Of a stretch of DNA of 64,000 bases, positions 52,274-63,675 are shown one piece after another. Numbering within the stretch: the first letter of the stretch is position 1; each line of letters starts with the position of its first letter. Position numbers and translations under genes: made by a program. Where the stretch lies: the NCBI RefSeq assembly GCF_001039355.2, contig NW_019774925.1:33960-97959 (forward strand), read 5' to 3'. This DNA is from Lingula anatina. Its lineage: Eukaryota; Brachiopoda; Lingulata; Lingulida; Lingulidae. The notes beneath the pieces are model-generated. The model ran no database searches. It worked only from the letters and a program-made list of their open reading frames with translations, and was not told the origin of the DNA.

Positions 52274-53160
52274 CCAGAAATAACTGTCACATGGGGGGAA
52301 GAGAACACCTAGCATTGGACCTGGGTTTCACTCTAAGACGATTTCTTCATGGTGAGGTTAACATCTCTAATGCTCCAGATGAAACCCAGCTTTATAAAAA
52401 ACAAGTTGCTCTCTGTTGTTGTGAACTTTCCAGTGTTCTGAATATTACTTTTGTGACAGTAATAGCATGCTAGAGAATGAGGTCTCTAAGGCCCCTATTT
52501 CACACAGACCACGAATCCCACGAATCGCCAGGAATTGACAAATTTCAGGATTCGTGAGGATTCGAGAGATTTTGCCAATTTTCTGGTCTAATTCGACACG
52601 CTCACGATTCAGTTATGATACAGGTGCGATAGTGTTACGAATATTCGTGGGCTTCGGCTGGAGTCGTGAGATTTTGCCAATTTTCTGGTCTAATTCGACA
52701 CGCTCTACGATTCAGTTACGATACAGGTGCGATAGTGTTACGAATATTCGAGGGATTCGGCTAGAATCGCACGAATATTGTCCAGAAATTCACTACGATT
52801 TTTAGGAATCGGGAGTTCGTGGCCAAAACTTTGAACAGCTCAAAATTTTTGCCACGAATGCCCGATTGATCAAGAATTGCAAGAACTGACTACGATTATA
52901 CGAATACGAATCTGTTAAGAACTGATTACGATTCAACCACGAATCCTGAAATTTTCAATTCCTGGCGATTCGTGGGATTCGTGGTCTGTGTGAAATAGGG
53001 GCATTAGGCTCCATTCACATGGTACAATGTTAACCTGGAGCAGTCTGGTGTTGGTTCATATTACAACATAATGGATGCAGTGAAGAGCTGAACAGCAACA
53101 CTGAATAGTGGCTGGTGTAAAAATGAATGTACTTTTAGGTTGAAATAAAGAAAATACTAA
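52274..53160 (+). other. ARMC8: Probable ARMC8 3' untranslated region
   Basis: This follows the TGA stop at 52,271-52,273. The first strong plus-strand poly(A) hexamer is AATAAA at 53,144-53,149. If that is used, the 3' UTR is about 890 nt and contains the whole foldback element at 52,487-53,006. The extent is inferred. Confidence 0.45.
52487..53006. mobile_element. Foldback element in the ARMC8 3' region
   Basis: The termini are inverted for about 50 bp, starting GCCCCTATTTCACACAGACC and continuing through ACGAATCCCACGAATCGCC and AGGAATTGA; the right end carries the complement with almost no mismatch. Inside the left arm is a direct repeat of about 102 bp: TTTTGCCAATTTTCTGGTCT occurs at about 52,569 and again at about 52,671. 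There is no coding capacity. Flanking bases are TAA on the left and TTA on the right, so a clean duplication is not certain. Confidence 0.8.
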
Positions 53161-54952
53161 GCTATATAGGATTTGAATAAGGAAATAAAAATTCTGTGAG
53201 CTGAAACGAGTTCAGTTCCCTCAGGGACTGAAATGATTGAATGTCCAGTATGAAGATCACAATGAAATGATATTACATTATTAAATTGAATGTAATGAAA
53301 ATAGATTACCATTGCTGGTTTAGTAAATACATAATAACAAGCCACTCAGTCACTGGCAAGGAAGGAAATGCTAGATGGCTATCCATTTTAGTTGTGGCTG
53401 TAGTCCTATTATGGATATCTAACCAAGGAGAATGAAAGCTGTTATCACTCTGAATAGAGCCCAGACAAGTCAGTCATAGTAACTCCCAAGGGTTAAAAGT
53501 CCTGCATGGTGGTTATTTGGATAATCATTAGCACACTGTGTGTAAAGAATAGACACAGCTTCAGAGCAAAAAATGTTATTGTTGTAAGCTAACATGAGAA
53601 ATAACCAGTCTTTTACACAGCTAAGTTAAATATCAGGGTTCCTACTTATTTTATGATTAATTCTTGTGGGTCATAACAAAAGATACTGTACTTTAGCCTA
53701 ATAACTTTTGGTGCATTTATAGAAAAAAAATCAAGCAAGAACCCATAACATTGTATTCTAAGTTATCAATGTATTTCTATATTTTCATTGATTAATAAGG
53801 TATTTGAGCTTTCTTGCAGAGAGCAAATACATAACTCTTTGCCATTTTATTCGAGGATAAGTTTTTTATTATCCGTTAATATCACCAGATTCTGGTCTTC
53901 ATTTACATTATTTACATTACTCAATAAGTTAATACAGTTGTGAAGTAAATAAACATTCTGAAGGGTTTTTATTATCATGGCCATTTGTGTTCATACTAGA
54001 ATCAAGACTTATAATGCAAACTTGGTGCATTGGTATTTACAGATCTGAATATAATGTATTAAACATAAAGCCACTAGACAGTAATGCTGGTAAATGTACA
54101 GACCACATTGCAACAGGAACCATTTGCTCTTTTGAATACATCTGTAAATTACTTGGGCCAGTTAGATACTAAATGCAATACTTGGTTGTTCTGGTATGTT
54201 CATTTTGTACAAACATTCTTTAACACAGATTGTAAAAGTGAAGATTATTAAACTGTTGTGACCATTAATATAATGATATCTTTAAAGTGTAGTATATTTT
54301 GTGCTTATTATCTCATTCAAGAGATTGCTCTTTCTATACCTTAATCAAGGCAATAGTTGGGACTAAAAATTACCTAAAAATGTTGGGAAAAAAATACAAG
54401 TGTCAATTATAAAGAACAACGAAAACAACAAAGCAAAATATAATAAATATCATGTTGAGCACCACAAATGTAAACAGAGAATTGAAACATGCCAATATTT
54501 AAGAAAATGACAAACTACTAAATCATTCAATCCATTTGTCTCCAACCATAGTATTTGTAGGGATAAAAAGTATTGGAACATAACAGTAGGTGGGACTAAT
54601 GTCAACTCTATATCAAGACAACACACCTGATTGAAACAAAAAAAATTACCACATACAAGATTCAATGAACATAATATCAGTAATCTACACATAAAGGTAA
54701 TAATAAAACAAAATAAAACAATATTTTAGAAATAGACAAGTTTATATGTAAAAATGTTCGACATATAACAATAAACCCTGAACTCAACAGAAAGCTTTTA
54801 AATTTCAATGCCTACATCCAGTTTATGTACCTATCAGTATATAATACTACGATGGACTGGAGATTGTCTGCAAACATAACCTTTACCTTTCACAAGACAC
54901 CCTGCAACTGAGTTTTGAATATTTTTAAATTTGCTTAAAACAACATGCAGCT
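53161..54952. other. Intergenic region between convergent ARMC8 and the channel-like gene
   Basis: AT-rich DNA without supported genes. It could include longer alternative 3' UTRs of either neighbour; further AATAAA hexamers occur on the plus strand near 53,945. I see no notable repeat. Confidence 0.45.
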
Positions 54953-55466
54953 TTTATTTTGAGAAACATTATAAAGAGAAAAGAATAACACATAATTATT
55001 TTTGATACAATTTACTTTGAAAGATATTATCCATCAAACATTTTACCATGCCTTGTAAAATAAATAAAAAGGCAAATTAGAAGGTGCATATAAACAGTGC
55101 GACTTGAGTGTCATTTCCCTCTCAACAACCATTAAAAATTGTACGTATCATTTTTAAAATGATAGGCAAATTAACATGAATAAACAAGATAATATAGATA
55201 TATAAATACAAGATAATCTGCTCGTAAAAATATGGAAAATACTGAACGATTCATTAACACTTGCTCCAGGAGACACTGGTAAAGAACTTCAAAGATACAA
55301 TATAACACCGAAATTTAATTTTGAAATGACTATAAACAACAAATAATCCTAGAATATCTTGACCACATCTGTGTGACATACTGCCAAACAAAACTGATGC
55401 TCAAACCTCCAACACAATGTTTGCCATAGAGTGAGCACCAAATTTGTGTCTTTGTTCTAATTGCTG
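54953..55466 (-). other. Probable 3' UTR of the channel-like gene
   Basis: Non-coding sequence following the minus-strand stop at 55,467-55,469. A minus-strand AATAAA occurs at 54,953-54,958. The extent is inferred from that signal. Confidence 0.4.
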
Positions 55467-58400
55467 TCACAGATCAGTGCTCTGCCAGTTGCACACTGGA
55501 GAATTGACATCAATATCAATACTGGTGTCGCTTCCAGATTTGAGAGATCCGTTTGTCAGAGGTTCAAGTTCATTGAATTCTTCTTCTCTGCTTGTTTGAT
55601 TTAATAACCCGAAGTGTGGTCTACTATCATTTTGCTTCTCTTTGTCTACTTCTGTGTCATCATTTACATCTGTTTTTGATGATGAAAAATGTACTGGTGC
55701 ATGCATCACTAGACCCCCTGGTGATAGTGGCTCCTCTTGGTCACCAACCGGGCTGACCTCTGGTGTTGATTCATTACAATCTGAGAAAGTGACATAAGAA
55801 ACTGGTGGCCTTTTGGATTTACTACCTTTCAATATACTCCTTTTTTCTTCAGGAGATAATAAAGGTTTCTGGATTGACCCAATTCTTCGCTTCCTAAATT
55901 CTGGTGAAGATTTCTGACATTGCTTATCACTTGGTGGGTTTGGATGTACTTTTGTCCGACTGTCATTGCTGCAGTTATCTGTAGAAGCAGATGCATTCCC
56001 TTGCAGTGTTTGTAAAAGCTGCATCATATTTCTTATGTCTCGACTCATGTTGCAGACGTCATTGGCAACAGTGTTCATCTGTCTATCCAATCTTTCAATG
56101 CTGCATCTTGCTTGCTCTAATTCTGAATGCATCTCTTGTGCCGTTTCATCTGCCATTGATCCTCTTCTGTTGGCAACTGAAATGCAAAAAGCACGAATCT
56201 AAGTCAATCATGTTAAAAAAAAANAAAAAAAAAAAAAAAACTATCAAATATACTGTCACTTAAAAAGTCATTCCCATTGGTACATTTAAACTTAAACATA
56301 TTTTAAGCAGACACATTCTAGTAGATTTGAAAAAAAAATTGTTTATAGTGACAAACTTCATGAACAGTGAATACATTCCTTCCACAACACAACTGCTTAT
56401 TTTGCTTGTGCCATTGTCAAATACATTTAAAAAAAACTTTCTTAAAAAATAAGTCAATCATGCTGATTTTTAAATGAATGTGCATTTTTGCCAAATAAAT
56501 TTACTAAATTTAAAGTAAAACATAAATGCGGTATCAGACATCAAGGGCATAGACAGACAATGATCATAATATACAGGCTCACACAGTGTCTGTGTATAAA
56601 AATGAAATTTATTAACCCTCTTTGCTCTGCAACAAAGAACATCTTTTTACATAGTTTCTATAATCCATATTATTATATAAACTTACTACTTTAAAAAGAA
56701 AAAAAAAAAGAAAAAAAAAAAAACGCCGTTAATACCATTGAAGCTTCCAGCTTCTGAAAACTGCTAATGTTATCAACTCGACAACTGCAAACAAACCTAT
56801 TAATCTATAAGTGCTAGCCTCCAAAAATACTCCTATAGATGTAATACATTAAAAGAAAAAAAAAATAAAATGATCATTTTATGAAATGTATGGAAAAAAT
56901 ATGGGTAGTCATTACCACACCAGTTATCTTTCTTTCTAAAGTAAATACTGAGAGTTTTACACAAGTAAACTCATTTATCAATCATTTCATTTACCTTAAT
57001 ACTTCAGCATATATTTTATAAAACCTAGACACTTACATCACTGAAATTTTACTGACCAATACAAATCTGACAGTGGCAGAAGCACACATTACTTTAGAAC
57101 TGTCTGCTTGTTAATTTTGCAACAAATTGAATGCCTTCCATGATAATTTACTGCAATGCACCTAATATGGGTTTGAACCGAAGTGCCTTAAAAAACCCTG
57201 CAAGACCACAACATCAGGTGTAAGTTCTCAGTAAAGCTACATAATTATCCTATCATATATCACCATTCCCATAATTTGAACAAAAGAGATTTGCCTTCGG
57301 TGGCACTTCCTTCTTATCAATCTAGAGAAATGGCTTTAAGCTCCCTGGATTTACAAAAGAGGAAGAATATTCTATCAATCATTGCGGAAATGATACCACA
57401 GGGCTATAATACCTGTAACTATGACGTCACTGATGTTGTTCATGTATTTTTATATTACAATAAAATTAACGGGCACACACCTGCATATTGTTGGATTCTT
57501 GCCACATTTGTAGCAATATTCTACGTTACTAGCACATGGGATAATTTTATCTTATCTAGATGTTTTGAAGTCTCTTTTTTTAAATGTACATGTAGTTAGG
57601 TAAAAAAAGCATTGGTGTGACTTAGAATTATAAAAAAAAAAATGGTAACCAAGTGGTTTTTAGACCAGCAGTTTTTCATCACTGCACAGCAGTATTCCAC
57701 TCAATGAAGTGATCTTCTAATGACTTTCTGACCACCAAATGATGATGCCATACAAAAAGCTTTAGAAACCTACTTTTTCCTGTGTGATTGCATCATATGT
57801 CACCAGCCTAATTGTTGCTCTACCCAGCATTGAAACTCCTCAGAGTCTGCAATTTCTTAGAGCACGCATAGCAACAGACAATGTACTGAAAGCTCCATAA
57901 TGAGCACATCCCTTGCCTAGCAATGGCAATTTTAGCTCAACAAATGATCTCAATTCTCTCAAAGGTTCATTTCAAACATAAATAGCATGATCTATTTTGT
58001 ATTAGTTTTAGCTGATGGATTAAATCCCACAGGTGGTAGTGATAGTGTTGCATCCTCACGTTGCACCCCCCCCCCCAAAAAAAAAAAAAAAAAAAAAAAA
58101 TTTCCAGAGTGTAAAATTGCGAAATTAAGTTCATCTCAAATTTTAATATAACAGGTATGTGCAACAGCCCTCTGTAATTGCACAGCTCTGATGTCAGCAC
58201 AATGGGAATTGGATGAATAAAGATTAATATACTCACAGGAAGCAAAATAAGATGGTGGCGCAGTAAAGACTGATCGCAATCCTTCCACAGAAGGTGCACG
58301 CCCTGGACTGATTTTGCCGACTGAGTTTCTTCGCCGCATTTCAAAACTCCGTCTCCTTTGCTGCACACTTTCCTCTTTGGGATCAATTATTCTAGAACAG

Positions 58401-61400
58401 AAAGGTTGATAAAAGTCTTGAATTATCACAAAACGATTGTTTATTGAAAAAGATGACACATTCATGATAAAGAAAATTCTGAGAAGAGGAGGGTCACCAT
58501 GACTTGGTCTTAGATTAAAAGTGAAACATGACTAAAATGATGAAGTAAACTTTCACAAATGTAAACAATTTCCTGATCTCAATTAGTATTTGTCTCTCTT
58601 TTGCACAGATATTTAAAGTCTACTGCCACAATGGAATAGTGCCTTTGCAAGCATTTACAAAGATAATAAAAACCTATTACAGATTGATATCATGATACAT
58701 GGGATCATTCTATTACAACTTTTCTTCTACCAGCACCAGCAAGGTATCAATTCTGTAAAAATCTATACATACATATCATGCTTTAGCTCACAACAATGAT
58801 ACCACTGAGCACAATGCAGGCAGTTATGGGCATATGTAGGCTAGTGGGCTTATATTGATCTCCTTCATGCAACTGGACATGCTTTTCAAGTCATTTTCAA
58901 ATGTTAAAATACAAAAGGCAAACAAAGTTTCAAATTTGGGTTATTTCATCAAAGCTCTGCATGGAAATGAAGGCAGACTTGTTGACATTTCTTTTCCTTA
59001 CACTGAATTTCACACCTATTTTGAAACTGATGACAATTGAGTTTTTCTTGCCAATGATTTGATATTTAAATCATTCTGAGTTCATAACAGATGAGTGCAC
59101 AGCCCCACACATAACCAAAAAAGTATTATTAATATTTTAGAGGAAACAGTATTGTAAAATGTGAATGTTGCATGTCAAATCAAGTTCACTGCGAGCTACT
59201 TACATGTATACCCTTAGGTATACCAACTACAGGGTGACCCCAAAACAAACAGAGCACATAAAAAATTTATAAAATCCTACAAAGGTCCATCAAAATTTCA
59301 AGAAATTTACTGGACTTAAACTTCAATATATGCATGATCATTCCCCAAAGTTTTGGTTATCTTGGTCACTTTGCATAAAAGTTATGATCTTTTTAAAAAT
59401 ATGCTCCAATGGGCTCTGAGGCTTAGGATGCACACTTGTATATGTAGCAAAAAACATCATCAATATCTCAAACACATTCCTCTTTTGGGACTTCCCTGAT
59501 TTTTGCTGTGATTGCTACCCTCAGTTTACCATCATTTCAGGGTTGTTCTGGTACAAATTGTCCTTGAGATACCCCCCAAAGATAAAAATCTGGGAAGGTT
59601 CAATTCCTGTGAATGTGATGCCCACTCAACATCACACTTTCTGCCAATCAATCACTCCTGAAATTGCTCTCTTAAGTCAGGCAAGAGTGTCATTTGATGT
59701 GTGGGGATGGCCCTGTCTTTCTGGAACCACTGTCCATCTTGATCCCTCCCTCTGAATCATCCCAGTGATGTCCAAAACTTCCTTAGCACTGCCACATAAC
59801 GATTTCAGGAGAGACTGATCAGCAGAAGTGTGATGTTGAGTGGGCATGGCATTCACCGATTTTGACTGCCCCCACCCCCCAGATTTTTTGGTGGGGGTGT
59901 CTCAAGGATAAAGTGAATCAGAACAACCCTCAAATGATTGGTGGCAGCAATTACAGTGAAAATCAGGTAATTCCCAATTCCCAAAGGAGAAATGTGGTCG
60001 AGTAATTGACAATTTTTTTTGCGACATAAGCAAGTGTGTATCCAATGCCTCAGAGGCCATTTGGAGCATATTTTAAAAAAGAACACAACTTTTATGCAGA
60101 GCAACCGAGATAACTGAAACTTTGGAGAATGATCATACACATATTGAAGTGTAAGTCTAGCAAATTTATCGAAATTTTGATGGACCTTTGTAAGATTTAA
60201 TGAAATTTTTATGAGTTCTATTTTTTGGGGATCACCCTGTAAATACAGCAATACATGTATTTTTTTTTACTTACAATTTCTTTGTGTTTGACATAAAAAA
60301 ATAAAAGATTTAGTATGCACTTTTACATTATTAACAACCTGTGTACTTGTCCAGTGAAAATATGCAGCTGGCCCTTCATGCAAAGCAATACAGTTATCCT
60401 ATAAACCTGTTTCTGTGCAGGCAGTCACACAACACTTCACAGTTATTATAAACCTAGCGTTTTTCTGCTAATATTACTTTAATTCACACCTTGGCAAAGC
60501 TGTGCATTTGAAAATATCATGCATGACATGTACTTCACATATTGCAGCATATCAGGTGTTCATATGGTACTGTACACCTACGTTATGGTTTTGGCTTTGA
60601 CTCCAGGTTTGAAGAACTTTGTCCTGTACATAACAATATAACAACAACAACAGTCAGTAAACAAACAAATATATAATCAACAAAAACAAAAACAACAACA
60701 GCCTTTACTGTTGATTATGATTCAATTTTAATGTTCTCATTTTTGATTTTTCCAACCACTTTTTGTTTGACTATCTTATTGAAAGGCAATTGTACTAAGC
60801 AACAGAATTATTCTAGTATCATATTCTTTTCAACCTGTTATCAATTTTTAAAAACTTTAAGATATTCATATTATTAATCTAATAGTGGTTATTTTGTCAC
60901 ATTTGCAGGAACAAAAATAATTTTTCATTGAATAAAAATCTTATTGTTAAATTTTTGTTTCACCATCAATAGGCTCACAGAAAAGCTCCAAACCATTTCT
61001 CAATAAGAATTTTGTCATTTAAAAAGAAGCCAAACAGTTAATTCATTATCATAGGTGCATTAAGAAGTACTATGCATCTATACTTATTTTCTAATTCGTA
61101 GCTCTACAAATCGATTATAATTATACATCTAAGCTGCCAGTATTCATACTCCACATAAAAACCAAATGCATTTTCGTCTTGGAGAATTCATGAGAAAAAC
61201 ATGAATGCAGGTAAATCATTTTCAACTTCAAAGTCACTTCATCTAATTCTTATTCTGTGCTGGTAAACCAGATGCTGTGTTCACCAGTTTCAAACACATC
61301 AAACATCTATAGACATATTGACTATTAAATGGTTGAGAATTTTACGGTGACTTCACACAGGCAAGAAAAAAAAAACATGATAAAGAAATCTATATGCTTG

Positions 61401-62867
61401 ATTGAAAAAAGCAGATAGTCGTCAGCCAAGCAGGAATCCACCTGAATAAATGGGTTGCAGCTATTAATATGTGGTCTATTGCTGAGCTATTGCTAGTGAG
61501 TGTCTGATTATTGCAAATAACAGATGATGTTTCATTGTGAACAGAGTTTCTTTTTACCGTTATGAAATCAGCCAAGGCAAAGTGTGAAGGTTTGTGTAGG
61601 ATCAATTACAATTTTAGCACCTGGGTCATGCTAGCCAACATGCTGTCTGTAAACACGATAAAAATGCTGAAATTTGTGTGTTGCACATATTCACCAAGCA
61701 TGTACAATAACATCAATCAAGACAGAAACAATACTGTCAAATCCAACATCCAAGGCAAGGGACTTATCATGCATTTCCCTTCCTTCACATTAATAAAAGT
61801 CACTGCTGATAGCAAAATGCAACAATAATGCACAGCACTAATGACCTCTACAGATCATGCAATAAATTGTCAGCCAAATTGTGCAAATAATAATGATTCA
61901 TACAAATGAGCCCTTGTATTTGAACAGCAATAAAATCAAAGTCACAAATACATGTACAGGCAAGGAAATTCATAAGAAAATTTTTCTACAAGTGTACCTG
62001 GTTCTTAAACTTGTTAATTTATTTGTTGTAACATGTCCCCGAGATGCTGTCAAACTGAGAAAGATAAAATTAAATACAACCAGAGCAAGCAAATTATGCT
62101 CGATTTTTTCTTCACTTCTAAGGACATACAGAGCATCAGCTCTTTTGAGTAAGATCACTTTAATAAAAATAATATTTTTGTAGCATAATATGTGTCATAA
62201 AATCAGTTATTATAAGTTAAATACTTGCCAACCCAGCATTAAGCCAACCTTGCATACCCCCCTCCCTATATACTCAGGTATCTTATCAGGGGCGTAACCA
62301 GATCCTTTAAAATTGTACGCACAGATTTTGAAAATTCCCAGGTAGGCCTACGATTATATTCCGTGAAAAATACACTGAATTTATGGAGAATAATATCATG
62401 GTTGGCTCAAAAAATTGTACGCACAGTGCATCCGTGCGTATGCCTGGTTACGCCCCTGCTTATGGCTGGGCTGGCAACTGTCTGAATATTAAATTTGACT
62501 GACAATGTCAGATATAGCATACTACTGAACTGTTTTAGCGTCTCAGATGCTATAGCTAAGGACTTTATCGCAAAATTATAGTAATAAAAAAACTCTGCGC
62601 TAATTGTGTCATAATTTTAACAAACTTTTTTTAATGGGTGACTAAATTCAGCAAAGCAATGCTAAAGGAGGAACATAGAGAATGGAAAAATTACCCTGGT
62701 AAGTTATCTTTACTGCTAGATGTTTTGTTTTCTCTACGGGCAGTAGGTGGCGACATCGATGTTGGGGTTAAGAGTGGGGTTTCTGTCAATTCTTCTTCAT
62801 CTTCATCATCTTCTGTGATAGATGGCAGTGTTAATGAGGGCACTCCATTCATCTCACTTTCTTCTGG
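55467..62867 (-). CDS. C-terminal exons of a possible EAG/KCNH-type potassium channel (partial)
   Basis: Only the 3' part of this gene lies in the window. Exons in transcript order: 62695-62867, optional 60582-60623, 58237-58391, 55467-56176 (stop). All join in frame with or without the 42-nt exon, giving about 345-359 aa. The first exon opens mid-protein in phase 0, so the N-terminus lies beyond 64,000. Visible parts: an acidic stretch (ITEDDEDEEELTETP); a basic, PKA-site-like stretch (QRRRSFEMRRRNS and NRRGS); a coiled coil (IERLDRQMNTVANDVCNMSR, then DIRNMMQLLQTLQ); a long Ser/Pro-rich tail with KRRIGSIQKP and KGSKSKRPPVS; and the last residues STDL, a class I PDZ ligand. KCNH (ERG/ELK) channels typically have a short C-terminal coiled coil ending in ..LLQ after a basic region, and this is why I suggest that family. 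No pore or cyclic-nucleotide-binding domain is visible, so the family call is tentative; another membrane protein with a cytoplasmic tail is possible. The exons are well supported. Confidence 0.5.
56224..56224. other. Ambiguous base (N) in a poly-A run
   Basis: One unresolved base within an A run at about 56,215-56,240, intronic, just upstream (in transcript sense) of the last exon of the channel-like gene. Confidence 0.99.
58067..58100. repeat. Poly-C / poly-A homopolymer junction
   Basis: About 9 C followed by more than 20 A in an intron of the channel-like gene; likely length-variable or error-prone. Confidence 0.85.
59230..60239. mobile_element. 1-kb foldback element with TA target duplication
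   Basis: The left end CAGGGTGACCCCAAAA pairs with the complement of the right end, CAGGGTGATCCCCAAAA. TA flanks both sides (59,228-59,229 and 60,240-60,241). Pairing continues through ACAAAGGTCCATCAAAATTT, CTTCAATATATGCATGATCA and AGTTATCTCGGTTGC-like blocks to near the centre, so the element is essentially two ~500-bp diverged inverted arms. The TA duplication and IS630/Tc1-mariner-like termini suggest that superfamily. I see no intact transposase. It lies in the intron before exon 58,237-58,391 (after the candidate 42-nt exon). Confidence 0.8.
60582..60623 (-). CDS. Candidate 42-nt cassette exon of the channel-like gene
   Basis: On the minus strand, TGTACAG precedes and GTAGGTGT follows a 42-nt stretch encoding TKFFKPGVKAKTI plus split codons. 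Its phases (enters after two codon bases, leaves after two) exactly match its neighbours, so it can be included or skipped without changing frame. It adds a basic 14-residue insert. There is no transcript evidence, so this is a prediction. Confidence 0.4.
62287..62458. mobile_element. 172-bp MITE with CTTAT target duplication
   Basis: The inverted ends CAGGGGCGTAACCAG and CTGGTTACGCCCCTG are perfect complements. Both sides carry CTTAT (62,282-62,286 and 62,459-62,463), a clean 5-bp target-site duplication. A second inverted motif, AATTGTACGCACAG, occurs in direct repeat inside. There is no coding capacity. It lies about 235 bp from the exon at 62,695-62,867. Confidence 0.85.
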
Positions 62868-63675
62868 CTGTAATGTAAAATCATTGACATGATCATTACG
62901 ATTTGTACAGTAAATGGTAACCTTGGGATACAAGCTTCATACCTGATACTTTACATAACATATTGGGTTCTCTTCTAATTCTAAGGATGCAAATTGTTAT
63001 TCAAGTTGGCAACATACTGCTACTGGTAGACACAAGAAAAAAAGCTCTCCATTTAATTGGATTTTAACAGTACACATGATCTCCTCTCTTCATTAGTAGC
63101 TTTATACCAGGCTTTTATAATGATCTTCTATCTCCACTGGTAACTTAAAACCTGTCTTTAACACTGATAATTAACCTCTTGGTTTGACAATTTGCTTTGC
63201 ATTTTGATATTTTCATTTATTTTCATTCTTGGATGTCATGGATACATTATAGGAGCCTACCTTTTTGTTTTTCAAAGGTACCTTAATATAAGATTCAGCA
63301 TGAAAACAAACCTACAGACATGTTTCTAGTCTAGCTGGGTTGGCCTAACATAATCAATCCATCTAAGTGGGCAGTCTGGTTAGGGTTTAAGGTTATATAT
63401 CCTGTTAACTAAAATCAGGCTTAAAAACTTTTATATAAAAAAGGTTGTTATAATATCATCATATAACTAGAGGATCAGAGAGGCGATACCGCCTCCGGAT
63501 ATTGTACCACCAGCTGGAGTAAGCGCATTTGTATATACCCCCCCCCCACAAAAAAAGGGACACCACCACCAGTCTTGTGCTTGACAAGCTATAAAAAATG
63601 CAATCAACAAGAATTCTCTAAATATGCAAAAAAATATATAACTAAAAATGGTACAATCAAAGTTCAGTTCATTGT

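Noticed and set aside
57276-57599. 107-codon plus-strand open frame
   Set aside because: Lies in an intron of the minus-strand channel-like gene, has biased AT-rich composition and no domain I recognise. Chance is the simplest explanation.
59543-60251. Open frames inside the 1-kb foldback as possible transposase remnants
   Set aside because: They fall across inverted arms and show no DDE/D signature or family-like motif.
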